From Hyphomicrobiales bacterium (GTDB taxonomy: Bacteria; Pseudomonadota; Alphaproteobacteria; Rhizobiales; Beijerinckiaceae), in assembly GCA_016716745.1 (NCBI GenBank), contig JADJVD010000004.1, forward strand, positions 248,001-312,000: a DNA stretch of 64,000 bases, in the 5' to 3' direction. Every line of letters starts with the position of its first letter. The first letter of the stretch is position 1. A program made the translations under genes and the position numbers. Shown piece by piece: positions 19,565 to 29,345 of this stretch. The notes beneath the pieces were generated by a model that saw only the letters and a program-made list of their open reading frames with translations, did no database searches and was not told the DNA's origin.

Positions 19565-20755
19565 ATGACCGAGCACAACCTTCGCAATTTCTCCATCAAC
19601 TTCGGCCCGCAGCATCCGGCCGCGCACGGCGTGCTGCGCCTCGTGCTGGAGCTCGACGGCGAGATCGTCGAGCGCGTCGATCCGCATATCGGGCTGCTGC
19701 ATCGCGGCACCGAGAAGCTGATGGAGGCGCGCACCTATCTTCAGGACATCGCCTATTTCGACCGGCTCGACTATTGCGCGCCGATGAATCAGGAGCACGC
19801 CTTCTGTCTGGCGATCGAGAAGCTGCTCGGCGTCACGGTTCCCAAGCGCGGCCAGCTCGTGCGCGTGCTCTACGCCGAGATCGGCCGCATCCTGTCGCAT
19901 CTGCTCAACGTGACGACGCAGGCGATGGACGTCGGCGCGCTCACCCCGCCGCTGTGGGGGTTCGAGGAGCGCGAGAAGCTGATGATCTTCTATGAGCGCG
20001 CCTCGGGCGCGCGGATGCACGCCAATTATTTCCGCCCCGGCGGCGTCGCGCAGGATCTGCCCGAGAAACTGGTGCAGGACATCGGCGACTGGTGCGATCC
20101 CTTCCTCAAGGTGGTCGACGACCTCGAGGCGCTGTTCATCGACAATCGCATCTTCAAGCAGCGCAATGTCGACATCGGCGTGGTGTCGCTCGAGGACGCC
20201 TGGAAGTGGGGCTTCTCCGGCGTGATGGTGCGCGGCTCGGGCGCAGCGTGGGATCTGCGCAAGTCGCAGCCCTACGAGTGCTACGACGAGATGGAATTCG
20301 ACATTCCGGTCGGCAAGAATTGCGACAATTACGACCGCCAGGTCATCCGCATGGAAGAGATGCGCCAGTCCGTGCGCATCATGAAGCAATGCGTGAACCG
20401 CCTGATGGGCTCCGAGCGCAACGGGCCGGTGACGGCGCTCGACGGCAAGGTGGCGCCGCCCTCGCGCAAGGAGATGAAGCGCTCGATGGAGGCGCTCATC
20501 CACCACTTCAAGCTCTACACCGAGGGCTTCAAGGTGCCGGCCGGCGAGGCCTATGCGGCGGTCGAGGCGCCGAAGGGCGAATTCGGCGTCTATCTCGTCG
20601 CCGACGGCACCAACAAGCCATATCGCGCCCACATCCGCGCGCCGGGCTTCGCGCATCTGCAGGCGATGGATTTCCTGTGTCGCGGGCACCAGCTGGCGGA
20701 CGTGTCGGCCGTGCTCGGCTCCATCGACATCGTGTTCGGGGAGGTCGACCGCTGA
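19565..20755 (+). CDS. nuoD: NADH-quinone oxidoreductase subunit D
   Basis: A 396-residue 49-kDa-type subunit related to the large subunit of NiFe hydrogenases; with NuoB it forms the quinone-binding pocket. The signatures FGPQHPAAHGVLRLVLELDG (quinone-site His near the start) and the C-terminal HIRAPGFAHLQAMDFLC are present, and the length is normal. Its stop shares one base with the start of a small secreted gene, so the operon is interrupted there by an extra cistron before nuoE. Confidence 0.96.
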   Translation: MTEHNLRNFSINFGPQHPAAHGVLRLVLELDGEIVERVDPHIGLLHRGTEKLMEARTYLQDIAYFDRLDYCAPMNQEHAFCLAIEKLLGVTVPKRGQLVRVLYAEIGRILSHLLNVTTQAMDVGALTPPLWGFEEREKLMIFYERASGARMHANYFRPGGVAQDLPEKLVQDIGDWCDPFLKVVDDLEALFIDNRIFKQRNVDIGVVSLEDAWKWGFSGVMVRGSGAAWDLRKSQPYECYDEMEFDIPVGKNCDNYDRQVIRMEEMRQSVRIMKQCVNRLMGSERNGPVTALDGKVAPPSRKEMKRSMEALIHHFKLYTEGFKVPAGEAYAAVEAPKGEFGVYLVADGTNKPYRAHIRAPGFAHLQAMDFLCRGHQLADVSAVLGSIDIVFGEVDR

Positions 20756-21030
20756 TGCGCTCTTTCGATATTCTGCGGTTCGCCTCGATCGCCGCGGCGG
20801 CGCTGATCGCCGGCGCGGCGCTGGCGCAGACGACCACGCGCGGCAGCGGCGTGACGAGCACGGCGTCGGCGGGAACCGTCAACGCGCAGCTCGTGGCGCT
20901 GCTCAACGACAATTACGAGATCAAGGCCGGCTTCGCGGAGGCCGGCGTTCCTTACGTGATCCTGCAAAAGGGCACGTCGGCCTATCTGTGCCGGGGCGCG
21001 GGCGCCTCGGGCTGTGAAAAGCTCAACTGA
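20755..21030 (+). CDS. Small exported hypothetical protein inside the nuo operon
   Basis: A 91-residue product whose ATG 20755 overlaps the nuoD stop (TGATG), so it is translationally coupled. Residues 1-24 form a signal peptide ending in ALAQ; the mature part (about 67 residues) has a Thr/Ser-rich start, the central NDNYEIKAGFAEAGVPYVILQ and two Cys in AYLCRGAGASGCEKLN that could pair in the periplasm. It is not a known complex I subunit and I do not recognise a family. Position between nuoD and nuoE implies co-expression with complex I, not necessarily a role in it. Confidence 0.75.
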   Translation: MRSFDILRFASIAAAALIAGAALAQTTTRGSGVTSTASAGTVNAQLVALLNDNYEIKAGFAEAGVPYVILQKGTSAYLCRGAGASGCEKLN

Positions 21031-21040
21031 CGAGAAGACG

Positions 21041-22357
21041 ATGTCCGTTCGCAGACTGGCCGAACAACAGCCGCCGAGCTTCGAGTTCTCGCCCGACAAT
21101 CGGGCCTGGGCGGAAAAGCTCATCGCCAAGTACCCGAAGGGGCGGCAGGCCTCGGCGGTGATTCCGCTGTTGTGGCGCGCGCAGGAGCAGCACGACTACT
21201 GGTTGCCGAAGGCGGCGATCGAGAAGGTCGCCGACATGCTCGGCATGAACAGGCTGCGCGTGCTGGAGGTCGCGACCTTCTACACGATGTTCAATCTTTC
21301 GCCCGTGGGGCGGCATTTCATCCAGCTCTGCGGCACGCCGCCGTGCCATGTGAAGGGCGCGCCGGCCCTGCGCAAGATCCTCGAGCAGCGCATCGGCCCG
21401 CAGCAGAAGGTGTCTGCCGACGGCAAGTTCTCCTGGCTCGAGGTCGAGTGCCTCGGGGCGTGCTGCAACGCGCCGATGGTGCAGATCAACAACGACTATT
21501 ACGAGGATCTGACGGACGAGAACTTCGCCCGCCTGCTCGACGATCTGGCCGCCGGCCGGCCGGTGAAGAAGGGCTCGCAGACGGGCCGCGTCTCGTCCGA
21601 GCCGACGCCCGGCAAGGGCACGACGCTGACCGACGCCGCGCTTTACGACGGCTCGCGCGTCGGCGCCTGGAAGAAGCGCTTCGAGGAAGAGCAGGCCAAG
21701 GCTGCCGAAGCGGCGCGCGCGGCCGAAGCCGCCAAGGCCGCCGCCGCGGCGGCGCCGGCCGCGCCGACGAATGCGGCCAAGCCCGACGCTCCGGCCGCCG
21801 CGCCCGCCGTCGCGGCGAGCGCGACCGCGCCTGCGCCTGCGCAGGCGGCCGCCGCCGCCAGCCCTGCGGCCACAGGCGTCGCGCCCGGCGCGCCTACGCA
21901 TGAGGCGAAGGATCGCGTCGCCGGCGCGGACGCCGAGCGCGAGGCCAAGGCCGCAGCCGAGGAAGCGCATGTCAAGGAAAAGCTCGCCGCGCTGCCGAAG
22001 GACGCGACGCCCGAGCAGAAGGCGAATGCGGTCGGCGCCCGGCCGGTGGGACTCGCCGCGGCGCGCGGCGGGGTCGCCGACGATCTGAAGCGCATCAAGG
22101 GCATCGGCAAGGTGAACGAGGGCCGGCTGAACGAGCTCGGCATGTTCCACTTCGACCAGATCGCCGCCTGGACGCGGGACGAAATCCGCTGGGTCGGCGC
22201 GTATCTGGCGTTCCCGGGGCGCATCGACCGCGAGAACTGGGTGGAGCAGGCGCGGGTGCTCGCTGTGGGCGGCGAGACCGAGTTTTCAAAGCGCGTGGAC
22301 GCGGGCGAGGTGGCGACATCGGCCGGCGGCCCGTCGCGGCCCGACAAAGTGAAGTGA
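21041..22357 (+). CDS. nuoE: NADH-quinone oxidoreductase subunit E with long C-terminal extension
   Basis: A 438-residue protein; the NuoE core occupies residues 1-185 and carries the [2Fe-2S] cluster N1a (Cys in QLCGTPPCHVKG and VECLGACCNAPM). It belongs to the NADH-oxidising tip with NuoF. Beyond the core lies an Ala/Pro/Lys-rich linker (about 215-300) and a C-terminal module, DDLKRIKGIGKVNEGRLNEL, which has a helix-hairpin-helix pattern. Such tails are known in NuoE of rhizobial relatives; their role is unclear. ATG 21041 is preferred over the in-frame ATG 21014, which lies inside the preceding gene. Confidence 0.93.
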   Translation: MSVRRLAEQQPPSFEFSPDNRAWAEKLIAKYPKGRQASAVIPLLWRAQEQHDYWLPKAAIEKVADMLGMNRLRVLEVATFYTMFNLSPVGRHFIQLCGTPPCHVKGAPALRKILEQRIGPQQKVSADGKFSWLEVECLGACCNAPMVQINNDYYEDLTDENFARLLDDLAAGRPVKKGSQTGRVSSEPTPGKGTTLTDAALYDGSRVGAWKKRFEEEQAKAAEAARAAEAAKAAAAAAPAAPTNAAKPDAPAAAPAVAASATAPAPAQAAAAASPAATGVAPGAPTHEAKDRVAGADAEREAKAAAEEAHVKEKLAALPKDATPEQKANAVGARPVGLAAARGGVADDLKRIKGIGKVNEGRLNELGMFHFDQIAAWTRDEIRWVGAYLAFPGRIDRENWVEQARVLAVGGETEFSKRVDAGEVATSAGGPSRPDKVK

Positions 22358-22367
22358 GAGGGCGATC

Positions 22368-23669
<1,302 letters not shown>

Positions 23670-23674
23670 AGGCC

Positions 23675-24178
23675 ATGACGACAATTCGCACATTGGCGGT
23701 GATCGCGGCGCTCGGCGCCGGCCTTGCCGGCTGCGCGCGCCTCGAGGGCTTGACGGGCGGACCTTCGGCGCCCGCGCCGCAGGCGGCCGCCGTCGCGCCG
23801 GCGCAGACGACGAGTTCGACGCCGACGGTCATGATCAACGCGCCGGCGGCGACCGTGCGCGAGGTTCTGGTTTCGCGCGCCCGTTCGCGCGGGGCGAGCC
23901 CGACGCTGACGGCAGCCGCCGTCGTCATCCAGCGCGAGCTGCCCTCGACCAACGAGGCGCTGGCCGCCGCCTGCGGTCCGCATCGTCCGGGGCGCGCGGT
24001 GCGCGTCGTGCTCGGCACGGAAGCGGCCGGGCTCGGCACGCGCGTCACCGAGCAGCGCTACATCGTCGACGGGACGAATGTGTGCCCGCTGCCGCTGAAC
24101 GAGGCCGACGCCAATCAGGCGGTGGCGTCTCTGAACGAAGTGAAGACGCAGGCCGAAGCGCGCGTCGCGCGTCGCTGA
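23675..24178 (+). CDS. Putative lipoprotein inside the nuo operon
   Basis: A 167-residue protein with a lipoprotein signal (MTTIRTLAVIAALGAGLAGC, lipobox LAGC), so it is probably attached to a membrane after Cys20. An Ala/Pro-rich stretch follows, then an alpha/beta domain with VVIQRELPSTNEALAAACG and RYIVDGTNVCPLPLNE, which holds two Cys. I do not recognise the family. It begins 5 nt after the nuoF stop; an in-frame GTG at 23666 overlaps that stop and is an alternative start. Co-transcription with complex I is likely. Confidence 0.72.
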   Translation: MTTIRTLAVIAALGAGLAGCARLEGLTGGPSAPAPQAAAVAPAQTTSSTPTVMINAPAATVREVLVSRARSRGASPTLTAAAVVIQRELPSTNEALAAACGPHRPGRAVRVVLGTEAAGLGTRVTEQRYIVDGTNVCPLPLNEADANQAVASLNEVKTQAEARVARR

Positions 24179-24200
24179 CGGACGAGAAGGAGCGGGGACG

Positions 24201-24668
24201 GTGGAGAGACTGGCCGAATTGGCGAAGGTGTTCGGGACGGGGGCGCAAATCGTCTCCGCGCTCGTCGCCGTCGTCGCGCTCGGCGGCATCTACGCCCAGA
24301 TCCGCACCAATCTCGGCATTTCGCGCGAGACGGCGATGCGGGAGGCGTATCGCTCCTATCTGGCGCTGGCGATCCAGCATCCCAAGCTCGCCGATCCGAC
24401 GCCCGAAGTGATCGCGCACGCCGATCCGGAGTCGGCCCGTTATCCGTGGTTCGTGTCGTATCTGCTCTACACATGCGAACTGGTGATGGCGAATTCCGGC
24501 GACGACGAAGGTTGGGCGAAGGCCTGTGAGGAGAACATCCGGCCGCACGCCAACGAGCTGTGCGGCGCCGAGCTGCGCGACGAAGTGAAGACGATGGAGC
24601 TGTCCGTGCAGGCGATGGTGGCGAAGACGATCGCCGCATCGCAGGCGCCGGCCTGCTTGAAGCGATAG
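24201..24668 (+). CDS. Hypothetical protein with one N-terminal membrane segment, inside the nuo operon
   Basis: A 155-residue product from GTG 24201, with GGAGCGGGGACG upstream. Residues about 14-33 (AQIVSALVAVVALGGIYAQI) are a membrane anchor; the rest is helical and soluble, with YRSYLALAIQHPKLADP and a WFVSYLLYTCELVMAN stretch. Similar small anchored helical proteins of unknown function occur in Rhizobiales. It stands between the lipoprotein gene and nuoG. No catalytic motif is seen. Confidence 0.65.
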   Translation: MERLAELAKVFGTGAQIVSALVAVVALGGIYAQIRTNLGISRETAMREAYRSYLALAIQHPKLADPTPEVIAHADPESARYPWFVSYLLYTCELVMANSGDDEGWAKACEENIRPHANELCGAELRDEVKTMELSVQAMVAKTIAASQAPACLKR

Positions 24669-24677
24669 GACGAGGCA

Positions 24678-24785
24678 ATGACCGCGCTGATCCGCTTTGC
24701 GTTCGCTCCGCCTCCCGGCCTCGCCGGGCGGATGGATCGCGTCGAGCGCGCGCGTGTGATCCCAGATTTGGACGAGACGAAATGA
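24678..24785 (+). CDS. Possible 35-residue coupled peptide before nuoG
   Basis: A short frame with a fair ribosome site (AGGACGAGG) at its ATG 24678. Its TGA overlaps the nuoG ATG (AATGA), an arrangement typical of translational coupling. The product is rich in Arg, Pro and Ala and ends VIPDLDETK. It may be a leader that loads ribosomes onto nuoG, or chance in GC-rich DNA. Confidence 0.3.
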   Translation: MTALIRFAFAPPPGLAGRMDRVERARVIPDLDETK

Positions 24786-26848
24786 CCAAGATCATCGTCG
24801 ACGGCGTCGAGGTTGACGTCCCGCCGGAATACACGCTGCTCCAGGCGTGCGAGGCGGCGGGCGTCGAGATTCCGCGCTTCTGTTTCCACGAGCGCCTGTC
24901 GATCGCCGGCAATTGCCGGATGTGCCTCGTCGAGGTGAAGGGCGGCCCGCCGAAGCCCTCGGCTTCCTGCGCGATGGCGGTGCGCGACTGCCGGCCCGGC
25001 CCGAACGGCGAGCCGCCGGTCGTGCTCACCAATTCGCCGATGGTGAAGAAGGCGCGCGAAGGGGTGATGGAGTTCCTGCTCATCAATCACCCGCTCGACT
25101 GCCCGATCTGCGATCAGGGCGGCGAGTGCGACCTGCAGGACCAGGCGATGGCCTATGGCGTCGACTCCTCGCGCTTCGCCGAGAACAAGCGCGCGGTCGA
25201 GGACAAGTATATCGGCCCGCTGGTCAAGACGTCGATGAACCGCTGCATCCATTGCACGCGCTGCGTCCGCTTCACCGCGGAAGTCGCCGGCACGGCTGAC
25301 ATGGGCGCGATCGGCCGCGGCGAAGACACTGAGATCACGACCTATCTCGAAACCGCGATGAAGTCCGAGTTGCAGGGCAACATCGCCGATCTGTGCCCGG
25401 TCGGCGCGCTGCTGCACAAGCCGGCCTCCTTCCGCGCACGGCCGTGGGAATATCGCAAGACGCCGTCGATCGACGTGATGGACGCGCTCGGCTCGGCGAT
25501 CCGCGTCGACACGCGCGGCCGCGAGGTGATGCGCATCCTGCCGCGCGTCAACGAGGCGGTGAACGAGGAGTGGATCGGCGACAAGACGCGCCACATCGTC
25601 GACGGGCTGAAGGCGCAGCGCCTCGACCGCCCCTATGTCCGCAAGGACGGGCGGCTGCAGCCGGCGAGTTGGGCCGAGGCCTTCGCCGCCGTCGCCGCGA
25701 AGGCGAAGACGACGCCGCCGCAGCGCATCGGCGCGCTCGTCGGGCAGCTCGCCGGCGTGGAGGAGATCTACGCGCTGAAGCAGCTGATGCGGAAGCTCGG
25801 CTCGGCGAACATGGATTGCCGTTATCCCGGGTCGCCGCTGCATCCGAAGAACGGGCGCGCGAGCTATCTGTTCAACGCGACGGTCGCGGGGATCGAGGAG
25901 GCCGACAGCCTGACGATCATCGGCGCCAATCCGCGCCGCGAGGCGCCGGTGCTGAACGCGCGCATCCGCAAGCGCTGGCTGAAGGGCGGCTTCCCGGTGA
26001 CGCTGGTGGGCGAGGCGGCGGAGCTGACCTACGACGTCAAGCACGCCGGCGCCGGCCCCGACTCGCTCGCCCGGCTGATCGCCGAGACGCGCGAGCCGGT
26101 CGGCAAGCGGCCGATGGTGATCGTGGGGCAGGGGGCTCTCAACCGCGCCGACGGCGCGGCGATCTACGCGCAGGCGGTGAAGCTGGCGCAGGCGCTGGGC
26201 GCCTTCGCCGACGGGCAGAACGGCTTCAACGTGCTGCACACGGAAGCCGGCCTGGTCGGCGCGCTCGATGTCGGCTTCGTGCCGGGCGAGGGCGGGCTCG
26301 ACACGGCGGCGATGCTGAAAGCCGGCGCGCTCGACCTGATCTTCAATCTCGGGGCGGACGAAGTGTCGATCCCCGATGGGGCGTTCGTCGTCTATCTCGG
26401 CACGCATGGCGACCGCGGCGCGCATCGCGCCGACGTGATCCTGCCGGGCGCCGCCTACACCGAGAAGTCGGCCACCTACGTCAATCTGGAGGGTCGCGTG
26501 CAGCAGACCGAGCGGGCGAGCTTCCCGCCGGGCGACGCGCGCGAGGACTGGGCGATCCTGCGCGCTCTTTCCGACGCGCTCGGCCAGAGGCTGCCCTTCG
26601 ACAGTCTGGCGCAGTTGCGCGCCGCGATGATCGCCGAGCATCGTCTCCTTGGCCGGATCGACCAGATCGAGCCGGGCGATGCGGCTTCGCTCGCCGCGCT
26701 GGCTTCGGCGGGCGGGCAGGCCTCCAACGCGCCGTTCGAGGCGGCCGTTTCCGACTACTATCTCACCAATCCGATCGCGCGCGCCTCCGCGACGATGGCC
26801 GAATGTTCGGCCCTCGCGCTCGGCGTCACGCGTCAGGCTGCGGAGTAA
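24782..26848 (+). CDS. nuoG: NADH-quinone oxidoreductase subunit G
   Basis: A 688-residue subunit of the peripheral arm. The N-terminal part is a [2Fe-2S] ferredoxin (CFHERLSIAGNCRMC), then the His/Cys cluster N5 region (HPLDCPICDQGGECDLQD) and a [4Fe-4S] site (CIHCTRCVRF), and the remainder is a molybdopterin-oxidoreductase-like domain without cofactor. All Cys are in place and the frame is intact. It starts at ATG 24782, overlapped by the stop of a tiny upstream frame; nuoH follows after 3 nt. Confidence 0.96.
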   Translation: MTKIIVDGVEVDVPPEYTLLQACEAAGVEIPRFCFHERLSIAGNCRMCLVEVKGGPPKPSASCAMAVRDCRPGPNGEPPVVLTNSPMVKKAREGVMEFLLINHPLDCPICDQGGECDLQDQAMAYGVDSSRFAENKRAVEDKYIGPLVKTSMNRCIHCTRCVRFTAEVAGTADMGAIGRGEDTEITTYLETAMKSELQGNIADLCPVGALLHKPASFRARPWEYRKTPSIDVMDALGSAIRVDTRGREVMRILPRVNEAVNEEWIGDKTRHIVDGLKAQRLDRPYVRKDGRLQPASWAEAFAAVAAKAKTTPPQRIGALVGQLAGVEEIYALKQLMRKLGSANMDCRYPGSPLHPKNGRASYLFNATVAGIEEADSLTIIGANPRREAPVLNARIRKRWLKGGFPVTLVGEAAELTYDVKHAGAGPDSLARLIAETREPVGKRPMVIVGQGALNRADGAAIYAQAVKLAQALGAFADGQNGFNVLHTEAGLVGALDVGFVPGEGGLDTAAMLKAGALDLIFNLGADEVSIPDGAFVVYLGTHGDRGAHRADVILPGAAYTEKSATYVNLEGRVQQTERASFPPGDAREDWAILRALSDALGQRLPFDSLAQLRAAMIAEHRLLGRIDQIEPGDAASLAALASAGGQASNAPFEAAVSDYYLTNPIARASATMAECSALALGVTRQAAE

Positions 26849-26851
26849 TCG

Positions 26852-27913
26852 ATGTCGCCCCTCTCCGACGGCTGGTTCCTGCCGCTCCTGATCATCGTCG
26901 CCAAGAGCCTCGCGCTGCTGGTCGCGGTGCTGATCATCGTCGCCTACATCATCTGGGCCGACCGCAAGATCTGGGCGGCCGTGCAGATGCGCCGCGGCCC
27001 GAACGTTGTGGGCCCCTGGGGCTTGCTGCAATCCTTCGCCGACATCCTGAAATTCGTGCTGAAGGAGCCGGTCATTCCGGACGGCGCGAACAAGGGCGTG
27101 TTCCTGCTGGCGCCGCTGGTGACGTCGGTGCTGGCGCTGTCGGCCTGGGCGGTGATCCCGGTCGCCAACCAGTGGGTCGTGGCCGATCTCAATGTCGGCA
27201 TCCTCTACATCTTCGCGATCTCCTCGCTCGGCGTCTACGGCATCATCATGGGCGGCTGGGCGTCGAACTCGAAATACCCGTTCCTCGGCGCGCTGCGCTC
27301 GGCCGCGCAGATGGTGTCCTACGAGGTCTCGATCGGCTTCGTCATCATCACCGTGCTGCTCTGCGTCGGCTCGCTGAATCTCAGCGACATCGTGGAGGCG
27401 CAGCATAAATACGGGTTGGCGACGATGCTCGGCGTGCCGTGGCTGACGGTGCTGAACTGGTACTGGCTGCCGCTGTTCCCGATGTTCGTGATCTTCTTCA
27501 TCTCGGCGCTGGCGGAGACGAACCGCCCACCGTTCGATCTGCCCGAGGCGGAGTCCGAACTCGTCGCCGGCTTCATGGTCGAATACTCGTCGACGCCGTA
27601 TCTGCTGTTCATGCTCGGCGAATACGTCGCCATCATGCTGATGTGCGCGATGACGACGATCCTCTTCCTCGGAGGCTGGACCGCGCCGATCGACCTGCCG
27701 CCCTTCACCTGGATTCCGGGCGTGGTGTGGTTCTTCCTGAAACTGTTCCTCGTCTTCTTCATGTTCTCGATGGTGAAGGCGTTCGTGCCGCGTTACCGCT
27801 ACGACCAGCTGATGCGGCTCGGCTGGAAAGTGTTCCTGCCGATCTCGCTCGCCGCCGTCGTGATCGTCGCCGCCGTGCTCCAGCTCACGGGCTGGGGCGC
27901 CGTGATGAACTGA
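26852..27913 (+). CDS. nuoH: NADH-quinone oxidoreductase subunit H
   Basis: A 353-residue membrane subunit with about eight helices that links the quinone site to the proton-pumping arm. The family signatures ADRKIWAAVQMRRGPNVVGP and ALAETNRPPFDLPEAESELV are present. The frame is intact from ATG 26852. It lies 3 nt after nuoG and 10 nt before nuoI. Confidence 0.97.
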   Translation: MSPLSDGWFLPLLIIVAKSLALLVAVLIIVAYIIWADRKIWAAVQMRRGPNVVGPWGLLQSFADILKFVLKEPVIPDGANKGVFLLAPLVTSVLALSAWAVIPVANQWVVADLNVGILYIFAISSLGVYGIIMGGWASNSKYPFLGALRSAAQMVSYEVSIGFVIITVLLCVGSLNLSDIVEAQHKYGLATMLGVPWLTVLNWYWLPLFPMFVIFFISALAETNRPPFDLPEAESELVAGFMVEYSSTPYLLFMLGEYVAIMLMCAMTTILFLGGWTAPIDLPPFTWIPGVVWFFLKLFLVFFMFSMVKAFVPRYRYDQLMRLGWKVFLPISLAAVVIVAAVLQLTGWGAVMN

Positions 27914-27923
27914 GGAGAGGCCG

Positions 27924-28412
27924 ATGCAGCTCGCAACCGCCGCAAAGTCGCTCTTCCTGAAAGAGTTCGTCGGCGCATTCTTCCTGTCGATGCGCTACTT
28001 CTTCGCGCCCAAATCGACCATCAACTACCCGCACGAGAAGAACCCGACCTCGCCGCGTTTCCGCGGCGAGCACGCGCTGCGCCGCTATCCCAACGGCGAA
28101 GAGCGCTGCATCGCCTGCAAGCTGTGCGAAGCGATCTGCCCGGCGCAGGCCATCACCATCGAGGCCGGGCCGCGCCAGAACGACGGCACGCGCCGCACCA
28201 CGCGCTACGACATCGACATGGTGAAGTGCATCTATTGCGGCTTCTGCCAGGAGGCGTGCCCGGTCGAGGCGATCGTCGAAGGGCCGAACTTCGAGTTCGC
28301 CACCGAGACGCGCGAGGAACTCTACTACGACAAGCAGAAACTGCTCGACAACGGCGCGCGCTGGGAGCGCGAGCTCGCCCGAAACATCGCGCTCGACGCG
28401 CCATACCGCTGA
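27924..28412 (+). CDS. nuoI: NADH-quinone oxidoreductase subunit I
   Basis: A 162-residue subunit with two [4Fe-4S] ferredoxin sites (CIACKLCEAICPAQAI and CIYCGFCQEACPVEAI), clusters N6a and N6b, that pass electrons from NuoG to NuoB. The N-terminal helix lies on the membrane. Length and motifs are normal for the 23-kDa type. The frame is intact, and it is the last intact nuo gene before the indel-rich patch. Confidence 0.97.
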   Translation: MQLATAAKSLFLKEFVGAFFLSMRYFFAPKSTINYPHEKNPTSPRFRGEHALRRYPNGEERCIACKLCEAICPAQAITIEAGPRQNDGTRRTTRYDIDMVKCIYCGFCQEACPVEAIVEGPNFEFATETREELYYDKQKLLDNGARWERELARNIALDAPYR

Positions 28413-28421
28413 GGCCGATCC

Positions 28422-29022
28422 ATGGTCGCCGCCGCCTTCTTCTATCTGTTCGCCGCGATCATGACGGCCTCGGGCTTCATGGTGATCGCCTCGCGCAATC
28501 CCGTGCATTCGGTGCTGTTCCTGATCCTCGCCTTCGTCAACGCGGCGGGCCTGTTCCTGCTGCTGGGCGCCGAGTTCCTGGCGATGATCCTGGTCGTCGT
28601 CTATGTCGGCGCGGTCGCGGTGCTGTTCCTGTTCGTCGTGATGATGCTCGACATCGATTTCGCCGAGCTGAAGCAAGGCTTCCTGCAATATCTGCCGATC
28701 GGCGCGCTGGTCGGCGTCGTCGCTGCTGATCGAGCTGATGCTGGTCGGCGGGCCTGGGCCTTCGCCGGGAACGCTGGCCAAGCCCGCCGCGCCCTGGCCG
28801 ACGGTGTCGAACACCGACGCGCTCGGGCAGCTGCTCTACACGCAGTATGTGTATTTCTTCGAGGCGGCGGGCTTCATCCTGCTCACCGCGATGATCGGCG
28901 CGATCACCCTGACGCTGCATCACAAGCCGAATGTGAAGCGGCAGGATATCTCGGCCCAGAACGCGCGCGACCGCCGGGTGGCGGTCGAACTGCGCAAGGT
29001 CGAAAGCGGCAAGGGGCTGTGA
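28422..29022 (+). CDS. nuoJ: NADH-quinone oxidoreductase subunit J, frameshifted in this assembly
   Basis: A membrane subunit with five helices. The N-terminal part (SRNPVHSVLFLILAFVNAAG, VYVGAVAVLFLFVVMML) is in one frame, and the C-terminal part from LLIELMLVGG onward (QYVYFFEAAGFILLTAMIGA) is in the next. The shift is near 28720, where GTCGTCGCTGCTG has one base too many for VVLLIE. Correcting it gives about 199 residues, a normal length for rhizobial NuoJ. The gene lies between nuoI and nuoK. Confidence 0.9.
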
Positions 29023-29027
29023 GGGCG

Positions 29028-29335
29028 ATGCGGATCGGTCTCGGCACTACCTCACCGGTCGCGGCGATCCTGTTCACCCTCGGGTCTTCGGCATTTTCCT
29101 GAACCGCAAGAACATCATCATCATCCTGATGTCGGTGGAACTGATCCTGCTGGCGGTGAACATCAACCTCGTCGCCTTCTCGGCGCATCTGGGCGATCTG
29201 ACGGGGCAGGTGTTCGCGCTGCTGATCCTGACGGTGGCGGCCGCCGAAGCGGCGATCGGACTCGCCATCGTCGTCACGTTCTACCGCAACCGCGGCTCGA
29301 TCGCGGTCGAAGACATCAACATGATGAAGGGCTGA
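29028..29335 (+). CDS. nuoK: NADH-quinone oxidoreductase subunit K, three indels in this assembly
   Basis: A small three-helix antiporter-like subunit. From ATG 29028 the sequence must read MRIGLGHYLTVAAILFTLGV, but one base is missing after 29045 (GGCAC for GGCCAC), one is extra at 29057 (ACCGGTC for ACCGTC) and one is missing near 29083 (before GTCTTCGGC). From there FLNRKNIIIILMSVELILLA and the conserved Glu-containing helix are intact to 29335. Corrected length is 102 residues, the normal size. Three indels in 40 bases is the highest local density in the window. Confidence 0.88.
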
Positions 29336-29345
29336 GGAAGCGATC

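Noticed and set aside
24467..27406. A 979-codon minus-strand frame over nuoG and nuoH
   Set aside because: It is the antisense shadow of conserved nuo genes with shadow-type composition.
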